A stretch of 64,000 nt of DNA from positions 1 to 64,000 of the forward strand of contig DATIYM010000007.1 in the NCBI GenBank assembly GCA_035517615.1, in the 5' to 3' direction. Shown here one piece after another: positions 1 to 9,064 of the stretch. The DNA comes from AG25 sp035517615. Its GTDB lineage: Bacteria; Gemmatimonadota; Gemmatimonadetes; Gemmatimonadales; GWC2-71-9. The notes under the pieces are model-generated. The model searched no databases. It was given only the letters and a program-made list of their open reading frames with translations, and was not told the origin of the DNA. A program made the translations under genes and the position numbers. Within the stretch, counting starts at the first letter, position 1; the number at the start of each line of letters is the position of its first letter.

Positions 1-180
1 GAACTGCGCCGCGATATAGCGCGCCGCGTCTTCGATGCCGCGGGTGCCCACCCCTCGGCCCTGGCGGGCGGTGTCGGACAGGTAGCGCACGTCGGCCAGC
101 ATGCGGCGAGCCACGGGGGAGAGGGTATCCTGGACGGCCGGCACGGGCTGGGCGCACAGCAACGCGATAAGTGCAATCAT
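1..180 (-). CDS. M28-family metallopeptidase, N-terminal fragment
   Basis: This is the first 60 codons of a gene that runs off the left edge of the window; the ATG is at 180 on the minus strand. The product opens with a short hydrophobic signal-like segment ending near an Ala-Val-Gln, so export is likely. It continues with the pattern YLSDTARQGRGVGTRG and then AARYIAAQF. That pattern is the N-terminal signature of secreted M28 aminopeptidases, which usually read LSDDALEGRGTGTPG followed by AAxYIAxQF. The zinc-binding catalytic residues lie outside the window, so activity cannot be judged. It is divergent from the HEAT-repeat gene, and the 85-base gap between them must hold both promoters. Confidence 0.7.
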   Translation of the reverse strand, partial: MIALIALLCAQPVPAVQDTLSPVARRMLADVRYLSDTARQGRGVGTRGIEDAARYIAAQF

Positions 181-226
181 AGGGGCTATATCTACGGGTA
201 AGTTGATGTCCGTGGAAGGCCGAGCG

Positions 227-256
227 TTGCAGCCCGGACAGGCAAATCCCTAGATT
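227..256 (+). promoter_or_regulatory. Candidate leaderless promoter for the HEAT-repeat gene
   Basis: TTGCAG at 227-232 and TAGATT at 251-256 form a plausible -35/-10 pair with an 18-base spacer. The -10 box ends nine bases before the ATG at 266 and there is no ribosome binding site between them. Transcription would therefore begin at or next to the start codon. The same TAGATT box lies close to the start codons of two other genes, at 51822-51827 and 51840-51845. Confidence 0.4.
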
Positions 257-265
257 GCTGCTCGC

Positions 266-1957
266 ATGTCCGCACCCCAGGCCCCCTCAAACGTCACGAC
301 CGCGGGTCAACTCTCCCGCTGCGTGGAGCAGCTCCGCGGCGGTACCAAGGAGCAGCAGAAGGTCGAGTTCCGGGCGCTGATCGACAAGATGCAGGGACAG
401 GCGCTCACGATCCGGGGTGATGCCGGCCGGATCTCGGCCAATGGCAAGCCGGTGGAGGCCGGGCAGGTGGCGCCCCTGCTGCAGCGGATGGAGCTGCACA
501 ACGTTGCCGAGATCGCGATTGCCGCGGGCGCCCCACCAGCCGAAGTCCTGGAACTGATACGCGCCCTTGCCGATCAGCCGGGCCACGACGACATCCCCAC
601 ACGCCTCGCGGACGTCGGGATCGCGGGCGTCAAAGTCGCGCTCGCCGGCCGGACCCCCCCGCCCGCTGCGGGACTTGGCACGGAAGGCCTACTGCGCGGC
701 GACCCGATGTCCGACATCAAGTCGAGCAAACCGGTCGAAGGCGTGCCGGCGCTGACGTACGATCCGCCGCCACCCGAGCCCGATACCGCACTGCCGTCGC
801 AGTCGCGTCGCGCCAGCTCCCCGGCGCTGCCGGGTCCCAGTGGTACACCGCGGCCCGCGCCGGCCCCCGTGCAGCCGCAGCCAGCTGCTCCGCCTGCTCC
901 GACCAGAATCTCGGCACCCGTCCCGGCGCTGGCCGCAGCGCCGGCGCAGGGCGGGGGCGCGTTCATGGAGCTGGCGTTCCGCGAGCTGCAGCGCGAGCCG
1001 GACGGTCCCAATGTCGCGGAGACGCTCGCCCAGCTGGGGAGGGAGGCGGAGCTGGCGGTGGCGGATGGCCGCTTCGATCCCGTGTTCACGATCGCCACCA
1101 CCGTGATTCAGCTCGAGCCGAAGGTGCACAACGAGAGCATCAAGCGGCACTACGGCATCCTGATTCGCCGCATCTGCACGATCCGAGTGTTGAAGCGCGC
1201 GGTGCAGATGGTGGCCAATGGTCCGGCGGCCGAGCGAGACCGCGCCACCATGCTGCTGCGCCGCAGCGGCCCGGAAGGGGTCGAGGTGCTGCTCGACATG
1301 CTGGTGAAGTCGCCCAATGTGGCGGAACGGCGGGCGGTGTTCGACGCGCTGTGCCAGACTTCGGCCGGAGCCGATCAGATGATCTATCTGCTCGGGCACC
1401 CGGAGTGGTATGTGGTGCGCAACGTCGCCGAGCTCATCGGGGAGCTGGGCGTCGCGGCCGCCGTGCCCGAATTGACCAAGCGCCTCGATCACGCCGACGA
1501 GCGGGTGCGCAAGGCGGCGGCGCTGGCGCTCGCGAAGATCGGCACGCCCGCGGCGGCGGAGTCGATGCGGCGCGCGTTCCGGGACAAATCTCCGGATGTG
1601 CGCATGCAGGTGGCAATCGGCGTGGGCGGGAAGCGCTCGAGCGCCCTGGCCATGCCGCTCGTGGTTGCGCTCGCCGAGGAGGAGGACGAATCAGTGCAGC
1701 GTGAGCTGTTGCTCGGGCTGGGCCGGATCGGCACGCCCGACGCGGTTCAGGCGCTGATCAAGTACTCGCATCCGGCCGGACGGCTGTTCGGGCGGCGACC
1801 GGTGGCGATCCGGCTCGCGGCCGTAGAGGGTCTGCGCACGGCGGCGAGCGCCGCCGCGATCGGGACGCTCCAGGGGCTCGAGTCGGACGGGCAAGTGGGC
1901 GAGGCCGCGAAGGCCGCGCTCGAGGAAATCCGCTCGCGTCGCAAAAAGCCTAGCTAG
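266..1957 (+). CDS. HEAT-repeat protein with proline-rich linker
   Basis: A 563-residue protein without signal peptide or membrane segments. Residues 1-150 form a helical, charged region. Residues 155-235 are a low-complexity linker rich in Pro, Ala and Ser. From about 240 to the end there are helical repeats of the HEAT or PBS-lyase type; recognisable units include AVPELTKRLDHADERVRKAAALALAKIG and a later GRIGTPDAVQAL. Such repeats usually form a curved scaffold for binding other proteins. The partner and job cannot be told from the sequence. No catalytic motif is visible. The gene converges on the M42 peptidase gene with an 8-base overlap of 3' ends. Translation probably starts at 266 on a leaderless message. 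Confidence 0.75.
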   Translation: MSAPQAPSNVTTAGQLSRCVEQLRGGTKEQQKVEFRALIDKMQGQALTIRGDAGRISANGKPVEAGQVAPLLQRMELHNVAEIAIAAGAPPAEVLELIRALADQPGHDDIPTRLADVGIAGVKVALAGRTPPPAAGLGTEGLLRGDPMSDIKSSKPVEGVPALTYDPPPPEPDTALPSQSRRASSPALPGPSGTPRPAPAPVQPQPAAPPAPTRISAPVPALAAAPAQGGGAFMELAFRELQREPDGPNVAETLAQLGREAELAVADGRFDPVFTIATTVIQLEPKVHNESIKRHYGILIRRICTIRVLKRAVQMVANGPAAERDRATMLLRRSGPEGVEVLLDMLVKSPNVAERRAVFDALCQTSAGADQMIYLLGHPEWYVVRNVAELIGELGVAAAVPELTKRLDHADERVRKAAALALAKIGTPAAAESMRRAFRDKSPDVRMQVAIGVGGKRSSALAMPLVVALAEEEDESVQRELLLGLGRIGTPDAVQALIKYSHPAGRLFGRRPVAIRLAAVEGLRTAASAAAIGTLQGLESDGQVGEAAKAALEEIRSRRKKPS

Positions 1958-3020
1958 GAACGAAGCTCGTCTCGGGCGTGAGCCGCCGCGCAAAGGCGGC
2001 ACACAGTCGCGCCGCGCGCTGTAAATCTTCCAGGGCCACCATCTCGTTGGGGCTGTGCATGTAGCGGTTGGGTACGCTCACCAGGCCGGTGGGGATTCCC
2101 TTCAACGCGTTGTAAATCGCATCGGCGTCGGTCCCGGTATCGTGCGGGGCGGCCTGGATGGTGTAGGGGATTTGCTCGGCCTCCGCACACTCGACGAGCA
2201 GGTCGAACACGGCGTGGTTGACTGCCGAGCCGCGTGAGAGCACAGGTCCCGTGCCGAGCTTGTGATCGCCCACGCGCTTCTTTTCCGCGCCGGGAAAATC
2301 GGTCGCGTGGGTGACATCGACCACGAGCGCCACCTGGGGATCGATGCCCACGGCGCTGGTGCGCGCACCGCCGCCCTGCCACGCGATCTCTTCGCGCGTG
2401 GTGGCGACGGCGAACACGGCAGCATGTTTGGGACGGTTGGCCGCGAGTAGCCGCAGCGCTTCGGAGACGACATATGCGCCGATGCGGTTGTCGATGCTGC
2501 GTGACACGATGCGGCCGTTGGGAAATTCCTGTACGTGGGCATCGAGCACGCCCGCGTCACCCACGCGCACGCGCTCCAGCGCCTCGGCCTTGTTCGCCGC
2601 GCCGATGTCGATCCACAGGTCGGTGATCTTCGAGACCTTGTCCATGTCCTCGCGCTTCATGAGGTGCACGGCCTGCTTGCCGATCACGCCCTGCACGGGA
2701 CTCTTCTTGCCCGACAGCACCACGCGCTGCCCCACGAGCACCTGGGGATCCCAGCCGCCGATGCCGGCGAAGAAGAGGTAGCCGTCGTCGTCGATGTGGG
2801 TGACCTGGAGGCCGATCTCGTCGATGTGGCCGGCGAGCATGAGGCGCGGTTTGCCGTTGGGGTTGATCGCGCCCACCGAGTTGCCGTGGACGTCGGCAGT
2901 CACCTCGTCGGCGAACTTCTTGACCTCCTCGCGCCACGCCCGTGCCGGCGCGGTCTCGAATCCGGAAGGGCCGGGGGTGTCGAGCAGATGCTTGAGGAAG
3001 GCCACTGATCCTTGGGTCAT
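1950..3020 (-). CDS. M42-family metallo-aminopeptidase
   Basis: A 356-residue cytosolic peptidase of the M42 (glutamyl aminopeptidase, FrvX, TET) family, which removes N-terminal residues from peptides with a dinuclear metal centre and usually forms dodecamers. Metal-ligand motifs are in family order: GHIDEIG, SIDNRIGAY, the catalytic TTREEIAWQGG with its Glu pair, VDVTHATDFPG, and the C-terminal RYMHSPNEMV. The start is put at the ATG at 3020, which has GGAGATC six bases upstream; the frame stays open to 3062 but the added residues look unlike the family. Downstream of the OPT transporter gene on the same strand, so it probably breaks down imported peptides. A long inverted repeat sits directly upstream. 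Confidence 0.88.
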   Translation of the reverse strand: MTQGSVAFLKHLLDTPGPSGFETAPARAWREEVKKFADEVTADVHGNSVGAINPNGKPRLMLAGHIDEIGLQVTHIDDDGYLFFAGIGGWDPQVLVGQRVVLSGKKSPVQGVIGKQAVHLMKREDMDKVSKITDLWIDIGAANKAEALERVRVGDAGVLDAHVQEFPNGRIVSRSIDNRIGAYVVSEALRLLAANRPKHAAVFAVATTREEIAWQGGGARTSAVGIDPQVALVVDVTHATDFPGAEKKRVGDHKLGTGPVLSRGSAVNHAVFDLLVECAEAEQIPYTIQAAPHDTGTDADAIYNALKGIPTGLVSVPNRYMHSPNEMVALEDLQRAARLCAAFARRLTPETSFVPS

Positions 3021-3037
3021 CTGGATCTCCGTTTCAG

Positions 3038-3102
3038 GGAACGCGGAACGCGGAACAGACACTCATACTGCCGTTCCGCGTTCCGAGCCCCGCGTTCCGC
3101 GT
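3038..3102. repeat. GGAACGCGGAAC inverted repeat, copy 1
   Basis: The left arm at about 3038-3056 is two tandem GGAACGC units. The right arm at about 3073-3102 is the reverse complement, as two GTTCCGCG blocks split by a few bases. A loop of about 16 bases lies between. It fills nearly all of the space between the end of the OPT transporter gene and the start of the M42 gene. A second copy with the same units lies at 17439-17516, also directly after a stop codon. It may act as a terminator-like hairpin or as a repetitive extragenic palindrome. Confidence 0.7.
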
Positions 3103-5289
3103 TTAGGACTGCCGGCGCAACCCAACTCGGTACAGCACCACTCCCAGTGCAGCGAACAACAGTAAGGATACGGTGTTGGAGGTCGCTATTGCCCCTAGGG
3201 AGCGGTAGATCCCCACCGCGTCAGCCAGCCAGTCCGCGCTCCCCTTGGCCCCCGCGATCGCGGCAAGCGCGATGCCACCGATCGCGCCACCGGCGATCAG
3301 GCCGCTCGAGAACAGCACGCCGGGACCGGATTCGATTTCCGCGAGGCTCGCTTCGTTGGAGCGGCTGCGGCGTTCGACGAGCCAGCGCACGACGCCGCCC
3401 GCGAACATTCCGGCGGAGGTCGAGATCGGCAGGTACACGCCGACGGTCACGGGCAGCGATTGAATGCCGGCCAGCTCGAGCGCGATGGCCAGGAACACGC
3501 CGATCAGGACCAGCGACCAGGGCAGCCGGCGGGTGAGAATGCCGTCCGTGATCAGGGCCATGAGCGTGGCTTTGGGCGAGTCGAGCCGCGTGAGCTTGCG
3601 CGCGCCGTACTCGCGCATGCGGCCGCCGATGCCCGGGTCGACGACGTAGCGGATTTCCCGGGTCGCCGGATCGACGAGGTACTTGCCGGGCGGCACGCCC
3701 TCCGACGCGACGTACACCCGCAGCACACGATAGGTGTTGTGGTCGACCGAGTCGCCGCCAGCCACACGGAACCCGCCCATGGTTTGATCGAGCAGCGCGA
3801 TATCGGGTGTCACGGCTGTTGGAGCGACGAAGCCGGGATGCGATTCCGGGACTTCGTAGGTGTAGGAGCGATTGAGCAGGGTCAGGGTCCAGCCCACCGC
3901 GAGCGCGGAAGCAACCGAGCCAATGAGAATCGCGATCTGCTGGCGGCGTGGGGTGGCGCCGATCAGGAAGCCGGTCTTCAAGTCCTGCGACGTATTGCCG
4001 CCATTGGCGGCGGCCACGGCGATGACGGCGGCGATCGAGATCGCCTGGACGCGATGGTCGATGCCGGTCCAGCCCAGGAGCAGGAAAATCGCGCAGGTGC
4101 CGAGCAGCGCGGCGATCGTCATGCCGGATACGGGATTGGCGGAGCTGCCGATCTGACCGCAGATGCGCGACGACACCGTCGTGAAGAAGAACCCGAACAG
4201 CACGATGAGTACGGAGCCGAGCAGGTTGACTTTCAGCTGGGGAAGCAGCGATAGGCCGAGCGCGAGCACGAGCGAGCCGATGACGGTCACGGCGATCGGC
4301 AGGTCGTCTTCGGTCCGAAGCCGACTCGTTACCGCCTGGCCGATCCGGCTCTGGCGCAGGCTCTCGAGGCCTCCCGAGAACGCGCTGCCGATGGTTGGGA
4401 GCGCGCGTGCCAGGGCCACGATGCCGCTCGTGGCGACCGCGCCCGCGCCGATATAGAAGACGAACGCGGCGCGGATCTGTCCCGCGGACATGTCTTTGAT
4501 GAGCGTGGTGGCGGGATACATCGGCGTGAGCATGCTCTCGCCGAACAAGCGGATCACCGGCATGAGCACGAGGTACGCGAGACAGCCGCCCGCAAACAAC
4601 AGGCCCGCGATGCGCGGGCCGATGATGTACCCCACGCCCATGAGCTCGGGCGACGACTCGACGCTCGCCTCGGCGCGCTCGAACGCCGGGAAAATTTTCG
4701 TGGGATAGTCGTTCCACAGCTTCAGGCCCGACTGAAGAAACTTGTAGACGAACGCGAGGCCGAACGCCTGGAACACGGTGCGGGCATGAATGCCGCCGCG
4801 CTCGCCGGCGACGAGCACCTCGGCGCACGCCGTGCCCTCGGGATAGCGCAACACGCCGTGCTCCTTCACGATCAGCGCGCGGCGCAGCGGAATCATGAGC
4901 AGGATGCCGAGCAGCGCTCCAGAGAGCGCAAGCACGGCGACTCGAGAGATGTCGAGGTCGTAGCCCATGAGCAGCACGGCGGGGATCGTGAAGACGACAC
5001 CGGCCGAAACCGAGTCGGCCGCGGACCCGGTGGTCTGCACGATGTTGTTCTCGAGAATCGTGGCCCGGGACAGGGCGCGGAAGATCGTAATGGAGAGCAC
5101 CGCGATGGGGATCGAGGCACTGACGGTAAGGCCGATCTTCAACGCGAGGTAAACGTTCGAGGCACCGAAGATGAGGCCGAGAATCGAGCCGAGGATGAGG
5201 GCGCGAGGCGTGAGCTCGGCTGGGGACTGGGACGGCGGGATGTAGGGTTCGTGCGCGAGCGGCGCCGGTGGTGTCTCGAGCGTGGTCAT
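3103..5289 (-). CDS. OPT-family oligopeptide transporter
   Basis: A 728-residue polytopic membrane protein of the oligopeptide transporter (OPT) superfamily, which imports short peptides or metal chelates using the proton gradient. The N-terminal pattern is typical: LTPRALILGSILGLIFGASN, then VYLALKIGLTVSASIPIAVL, followed by a series of about 14 hydrophobic helices. Soluble stretches near residues 480-590 carry an extra loop domain seen in bacterial members. The ATG at 5289 gives a short polar leader before the first helix. It lies between an aminotransferase gene upstream and an M42 aminopeptidase gene downstream, all on one strand. This fits uptake and breakdown of peptides, although the exact substrate is unknown. 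Confidence 0.9.
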   Translation of the reverse strand: MTTLETPPAPLAHEPYIPPSQSPAELTPRALILGSILGLIFGASNVYLALKIGLTVSASIPIAVLSITIFRALSRATILENNIVQTTGSAADSVSAGVVFTIPAVLLMGYDLDISRVAVLALSGALLGILLMIPLRRALIVKEHGVLRYPEGTACAEVLVAGERGGIHARTVFQAFGLAFVYKFLQSGLKLWNDYPTKIFPAFERAEASVESSPELMGVGYIIGPRIAGLLFAGGCLAYLVLMPVIRLFGESMLTPMYPATTLIKDMSAGQIRAAFVFYIGAGAVATSGIVALARALPTIGSAFSGGLESLRQSRIGQAVTSRLRTEDDLPIAVTVIGSLVLALGLSLLPQLKVNLLGSVLIVLFGFFFTTVSSRICGQIGSSANPVSGMTIAALLGTCAIFLLLGWTGIDHRVQAISIAAVIAVAAANGGNTSQDLKTGFLIGATPRRQQIAILIGSVASALAVGWTLTLLNRSYTYEVPESHPGFVAPTAVTPDIALLDQTMGGFRVAGGDSVDHNTYRVLRVYVASEGVPPGKYLVDPATREIRYVVDPGIGGRMREYGARKLTRLDSPKATLMALITDGILTRRLPWSLVLIGVFLAIALELAGIQSLPVTVGVYLPISTSAGMFAGGVVRWLVERRSRSNEASLAEIESGPGVLFSSGLIAGGAIGGIALAAIAGAKGSADWLADAVGIYRSLGAIATSNTVSLLLFAALGVVLYRVGLRRQS

Positions 5290-5352
5290 TGGGCGGGGAA
5301 TGTGTGCGCAGTGAGCGAGGCGCGTAAGGGGCGGTCGCCGGGCCTCACCTCC

Positions 5353-6516
5353 TTAGCTCCGGACCTTGCTCCTTACGGCACTCAGGCGTTCCCCGGCTTG
5401 TATCAGCTGATCTTCTGTCTTACAGAACGCGAACCGAATCAGCTTCTTTCCCAGCTCCGGCTTGCTGAAAAAGCTCGAGCCCGGGACCGAAGCCACGCCT
5501 GCTTCGCACGTCAGCCAGCGTGCGAACTCCACGTCGCCCTGATCCGACAATCCCGAGAAGTCGGCCAAGACATAGTACGCCCCCTCGGGCGGCGTGCAGC
5601 GGAATCCGGCAGCGACGAGAGCGTTGCACATGACGTCGCGGCGGATGCGGTAGTCGCGCGCCAGTTCGTCGTAATAGCTCCGGGGCAGGGTCTCGAGCCC
5701 GACGGCGATCGCCTGCTGCAAGGGCGCCGGTGCTCCGACGGTGAGAAAGTCATGCACCTTGCGGATTGCGTCGGTCGCTTTGGGAGGTGCGACGATGGTG
5801 CCGATGCGCCAGCCGGTTACGCTGAAGGTTTTCGACGCGCCGCTGATCGTGATCGTACGCTCGCGCATGCCATCGAGCGTCGCGATGGGGATGTGCTCCC
5901 CCTCGTAATAGATGTGCTCGTAGATCTCGTCGGTCACCGCGTAGGCGTTGTGGCGGCGGCACAGCTCGGCAATGGCCTCGAGCTCATGACGCCGCAACAC
6001 TCGGCCGGTGGGATTGTTGGGCGTACAGACGATGATCGCCCGGGTGCGGGACGTGAATGCGTGCTCGAGCCGGTCGAGGTCGAGCTCGCGGCCGGCGGCG
6101 AGTGGGACGTAGACCGGGGCGGCGCCGCACAGAGTGGCGTCGGGGCCGTAGTTCTCGTAAAACGGCTCGAACACGATCACTTCGTCGCCCGGATCGATGA
6201 TCGCGAGCAGCGCGGAGGCCATCGCTTCGGTGGCGCCGCAGGTCACGACGATTTCCGATTCGGGATCGACGGTCATGCCGTACCACTCGTGGTACTTGTG
6301 CGCGAGCGCGTCGCGCAGCCGCTTCGTGCCCCACGTGATGGCGTATTGATTGATGTCGCCGCGAATCGCCTCGATCGCGGCCTGTTTCAATACTTCGGGC
6401 GCGGGGAAGTTCGGGAATCCCTGGGCGAGATTGATGGCGCCGTGCTCGTTGGCGAGGCGGGTCATGCCTCGTATGACGGATTCGGTGAAACTGTGGGTGC
6501 GGCGGGCGGTGTGCAT
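5353..6516 (-). CDS. PLP-dependent class I aminotransferase
   Basis: A 387-residue fold-type I aminotransferase in the group that includes aspartate, methionine and kynurenine transaminases. Features in order: NLAQGFPNFP near residue 30, the phosphate-binding turn around 95-100, TPNNPTG at 165-171 with the substrate-binding Asn, DEIYEHI at 196-202, and the Schiff-base lysine K229 in GASKTFSVTGWRIG. The length is normal for the family. The QGFPNF and GASKTFS patterns are closer to the methionine or kynurenine aminotransferase branch than to classical AspC, but substrate cannot be fixed. It begins 13 bases after the acyl-CoA dehydrogenase stop codon, so the two are probably co-transcribed in amino acid breakdown. 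Confidence 0.88.
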   Translation of the reverse strand: MHTARRTHSFTESVIRGMTRLANEHGAINLAQGFPNFPAPEVLKQAAIEAIRGDINQYAITWGTKRLRDALAHKYHEWYGMTVDPESEIVVTCGATEAMASALLAIIDPGDEVIVFEPFYENYGPDATLCGAAPVYVPLAAGRELDLDRLEHAFTSRTRAIIVCTPNNPTGRVLRRHELEAIAELCRRHNAYAVTDEIYEHIYYEGEHIPIATLDGMRERTITISGASKTFSVTGWRIGTIVAPPKATDAIRKVHDFLTVGAPAPLQQAIAVGLETLPRSYYDELARDYRIRRDVMCNALVAAGFRCTPPEGAYYVLADFSGLSDQGDVEFARWLTCEAGVASVPGSSFFSKPELGKKLIRFAFCKTEDQLIQAGERLSAVRSKVRS

Positions 6517-6529
6517 GCGGGCCTGACGT

Positions 6530-7693
6530 CTATCTGTTTCCCAGAATCAGTTTCGCAATCGTGTGCAGCTGCATGTTGCTCGTCCCCTCGTAAATCGTCC
6601 CGATCTTGGCGTCGCGGTAGAATTTTTCCACCGGGTACTCCTTCGTGTACCCGTACCCGCCGAACAGCTCGACGCATAGCGACGTAACCCGTTCGGCGAC
6701 CTGCGAGGCGAACAGCTTGGCCATGGCGGCCTGCTTGGTGTACGACTCGCCCGCGTCTTCGAGCCGAGCGGCATTGTAGACCATCAGGCGGGCGGCCTCG
6801 AGCTCGGTGGCGGCCTGGGCGAGCTGGAACTGCACGGCTTGAAATTCGGCGATTGGTTTGCCGAATTGATGGCGCTCGTGGACGTACTGGAGCGCGGCGG
6901 AGAGGGCGCCGCGGGCAACGCCGATCATCTGGGCGCCGATGCCGATGCGGCCGGTATTGAGCGTTTCGATGGCGACCTTGTAGCCTGTGCCGACCGCTCC
7001 GATCACGTTCGCAACCGGCACTTCGCATCGATCGAGAATCAGCTCGGTGGTGCTCGAGGCGCGGATGCCGAGTTTGTCTTCTTTCTTTCCCACCGCGAAT
7101 CCCGTAAACCCGCGCTCGACCGCGAAGGCCGTGATGCCCTTGTAGCCGGCCGCCGGGTCGACCGTCGCGAAAATCACGTACAGGCCGGCCTCGGCGCCGT
7201 TCGTGATCCACAATTTGCGGCCGTCCAAAATCCAGCAGTCGCCGCGCCGCACAGCACGGGTCGAGAGACCAAACGCATCGGAGCCCGATCCGGGCTCGGA
7301 GAGCGCGTACGCGCCAACGGTATTCGCCGCGAGGCGGGGCAGATAGCGGTTCTGGACGTCCTGGCTGCCCCACTTGATCAGCAGCGCGTTGACGAGCGTG
7401 TTCTGGACGTCCACGAAGATCGCGGTCGACGCGTCGACGGCCGACAGCTCTTCGACCGCGAGGACGCTCATCATCAGGTTGCCGCCGGCGCCGCCCCGCG
7501 CCTCCGGAATCTCGATGCCCATGAGCCCGAGCTCGAACAGCTTGGGAAGGAGCGCCTGATCGAGCGCCGCCGCGCGCTCCATGGCCGCTACGCGCGGCCG
7601 CAGCTCGTGCTCCGCGAAGTCCCGGACGGTTTCTCGGAACAGCTGCTCTTCTTCTGTGAGATGCGTCAGGGGACCCGCAGTATGCTCGGACAT
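6530..7693 (-). CDS. Acyl-CoA dehydrogenase
   Basis: A 387-residue FAD-dependent acyl-CoA dehydrogenase of normal length, which introduces the alpha-beta double bond in acyl-CoA and passes electrons to ETF. Signature segments are YALSEPGSGSDAFGL (FAD/substrate binding), KLWITNG, KLGIRASSTTELILDRCEVP, and ERHQFGKPIAEFQAVQF. The C-terminal FGGYGYTKEYPVEKFYRD is followed by IYEGTSN, which carries the catalytic base at Glu369. That position is typical of short-chain and short/branched-chain members. It is the first gene before the aminotransferase on the minus strand, so oxidation of branched-chain or other amino-acid-derived acyl-CoA is plausible. The chain-length preference is inferred only. 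Confidence 0.92.
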   Translation of the reverse strand: MSEHTAGPLTHLTEEEQLFRETVRDFAEHELRPRVAAMERAAALDQALLPKLFELGLMGIEIPEARGGAGGNLMMSVLAVEELSAVDASTAIFVDVQNTLVNALLIKWGSQDVQNRYLPRLAANTVGAYALSEPGSGSDAFGLSTRAVRRGDCWILDGRKLWITNGAEAGLYVIFATVDPAAGYKGITAFAVERGFTGFAVGKKEDKLGIRASSTTELILDRCEVPVANVIGAVGTGYKVAIETLNTGRIGIGAQMIGVARGALSAALQYVHERHQFGKPIAEFQAVQFQLAQAATELEAARLMVYNAARLEDAGESYTKQAAMAKLFASQVAERVTSLCVELFGGYGYTKEYPVEKFYRDAKIGTIYEGTSNMQLHTIAKLILGNR

Positions 7694-7711
7694 GAGTGGG
7701 ATAATGTAGTT

Positions 7712-8965
7712 CTACCGCCCGTTACCACCCTTATACATCACGCGCCATACGCGTCCACCGGTGTCATCGGTGATGTACAAGGAACCGTCCGGGCCTTCGG
7801 CCAGGCCGACCGGGCGGTGGTTGGCCTGCGCGGTGCGGAAGCCATCGGCGAACGTCTCGTATTCGCCCGCGGGCTTTCCCGCCTTGAACGGCACGAACAC
7901 GACCCGGTAGCCCTCCTGGGGAAACGGCGTACGGTTCCACGAGCCGTGAAACGCGACCAACGCTCCGCCGGCGTAGCGCTCGGGGAACTGCCGGCCGTGA
8001 TAGAACAGCAATCCGTCGGGAGCCCAGTGCGCGGGAAAGGCGGCGAGCGGTGCTTTCTTGTCGGCGCAGCGTCCCACATCCTTGGCATTGCCGGAGTACT
8101 CCGGGGCCTGAACCAGGTGTTTCAAGAACCCGTCGTAATAGCAGTAGGGCCAGCCGAAATCGTCGCCCTGATCGATCTCGATCAGCTCCTCGGCAGGTAA
8201 ATCGGCGCTCTGCTGTAACGTGTACAGCTTGGGCCAGCTCTGACCCAGCTGATCGCGTCCGTGCTGGACCGCATACAGATGGCCCGTCGCGGAATCGAAG
8301 GTCAGTGCCACGGCATTGCGAATGCCGGTGGCGTAGCGGACGCCATCGCGCTCGACCTGATCGGCACGATTGGCATCGAACCGCCAGATCCCGGCGCGCG
8401 TCTCGAGTTCCGTGCAGGGATCCAGTCCCGGCGATTCCTGGGCGCGATCGTGGCGCTGGCAGCTGTTCGACGCGGAGCCGACGTTCACGAAGAGCTCCCG
8501 GCCATCGGGCGTGAGCGCGAGGCTGTGCGCCGAATGCCCGCTGGTTGGAAGACCCTTCACGATCACCACCGGTGCGCCGCTCGGCCCGACCTTATGCCGC
8601 GCGATCGGATAGCGGTAAATCGTCGAGGCGCTGGCGAAGTAGAGGAACCCGTTGCCCAGCGCGATGCCCGAGCCGCCCTCCCGGGCAAACATGCGGTGCA
8701 CGTCGGCTTTGCCGTCGCCGTTGGTGTCGCGCAGCGCCAGGACGCCAGGGCCGTTGCCGTCGATGGCGACGTAGATGGTCCCGTCGTCGGTCACCACGAG
8801 ATGGCGGGCCGGCCCTACCCGGTCGGCCACAATCAGCGCGCAGAAGCCGCGGGGGAGCGTCAGCCCAGCGTTATCAGCGTCGCATCTGGGTGATACGGGG
8901 GCGGTCGGTGAGACAGCGGTCGACAAAGCACCGGTCAGCAAGACGGCGGTCAACGGCATTCTCAT
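7712..8965 (-). CDS. Secreted sorbosone dehydrogenase-like beta-propeller protein
   Basis: A 417-residue exported protein of the L-sorbosone/PQQ-dependent glucose dehydrogenase superfamily. Residues 1-20 form a signal peptide. Then come beta-propeller blades such as RHLVVTDDGTIYVAID and a calcium-loop-like DTNGDGKAD near residue 80. The C-terminal half has the family markers GDDFGWPYCYYDG, HWAPDGLLFYHG, AFHGSWNRTP and LYITDDTGGRVWRV. PQQ-dependent sugar oxidation in the periplasm is the usual reading, but many members have no proven activity. Cysteines at several positions suggest disulfides in the periplasm. It lies 18 bases upstream of the acyl-CoA dehydrogenase on the same strand, without obvious functional link. 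Confidence 0.8.
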   Translation of the reverse strand: MRMPLTAVLLTGALSTAVSPTAPVSPRCDADNAGLTLPRGFCALIVADRVGPARHLVVTDDGTIYVAIDGNGPGVLALRDTNGDGKADVHRMFAREGGSGIALGNGFLYFASASTIYRYPIARHKVGPSGAPVVIVKGLPTSGHSAHSLALTPDGRELFVNVGSASNSCQRHDRAQESPGLDPCTELETRAGIWRFDANRADQVERDGVRYATGIRNAVALTFDSATGHLYAVQHGRDQLGQSWPKLYTLQQSADLPAEELIEIDQGDDFGWPYCYYDGFLKHLVQAPEYSGNAKDVGRCADKKAPLAAFPAHWAPDGLLFYHGRQFPERYAGGALVAFHGSWNRTPFPQEGYRVVFVPFKAGKPAGEYETFADGFRTAQANHRPVGLAEGPDGSLYITDDTGGRVWRVMYKGGNGR

Positions 8966-9064
8966 CGTTCTGCTCAGTCCCGATCCTTGAGCCGCCTTAC
9001 GAATCCTAGCCCCGGCTTGATAGCGAGCTTTTCCGCCAGCGGTTTCCCGGAGTACCCGGCCACG

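Noticed and set aside
4786..6687. A 633-codon open frame on the plus strand opposite the transporter end and aminotransferase
   Set aside because: It is antisense to two well-supported genes, is very rich in Arg, Gly, Asp and His, and has no recognisable domain; long antisense frames are expected at this GC content.
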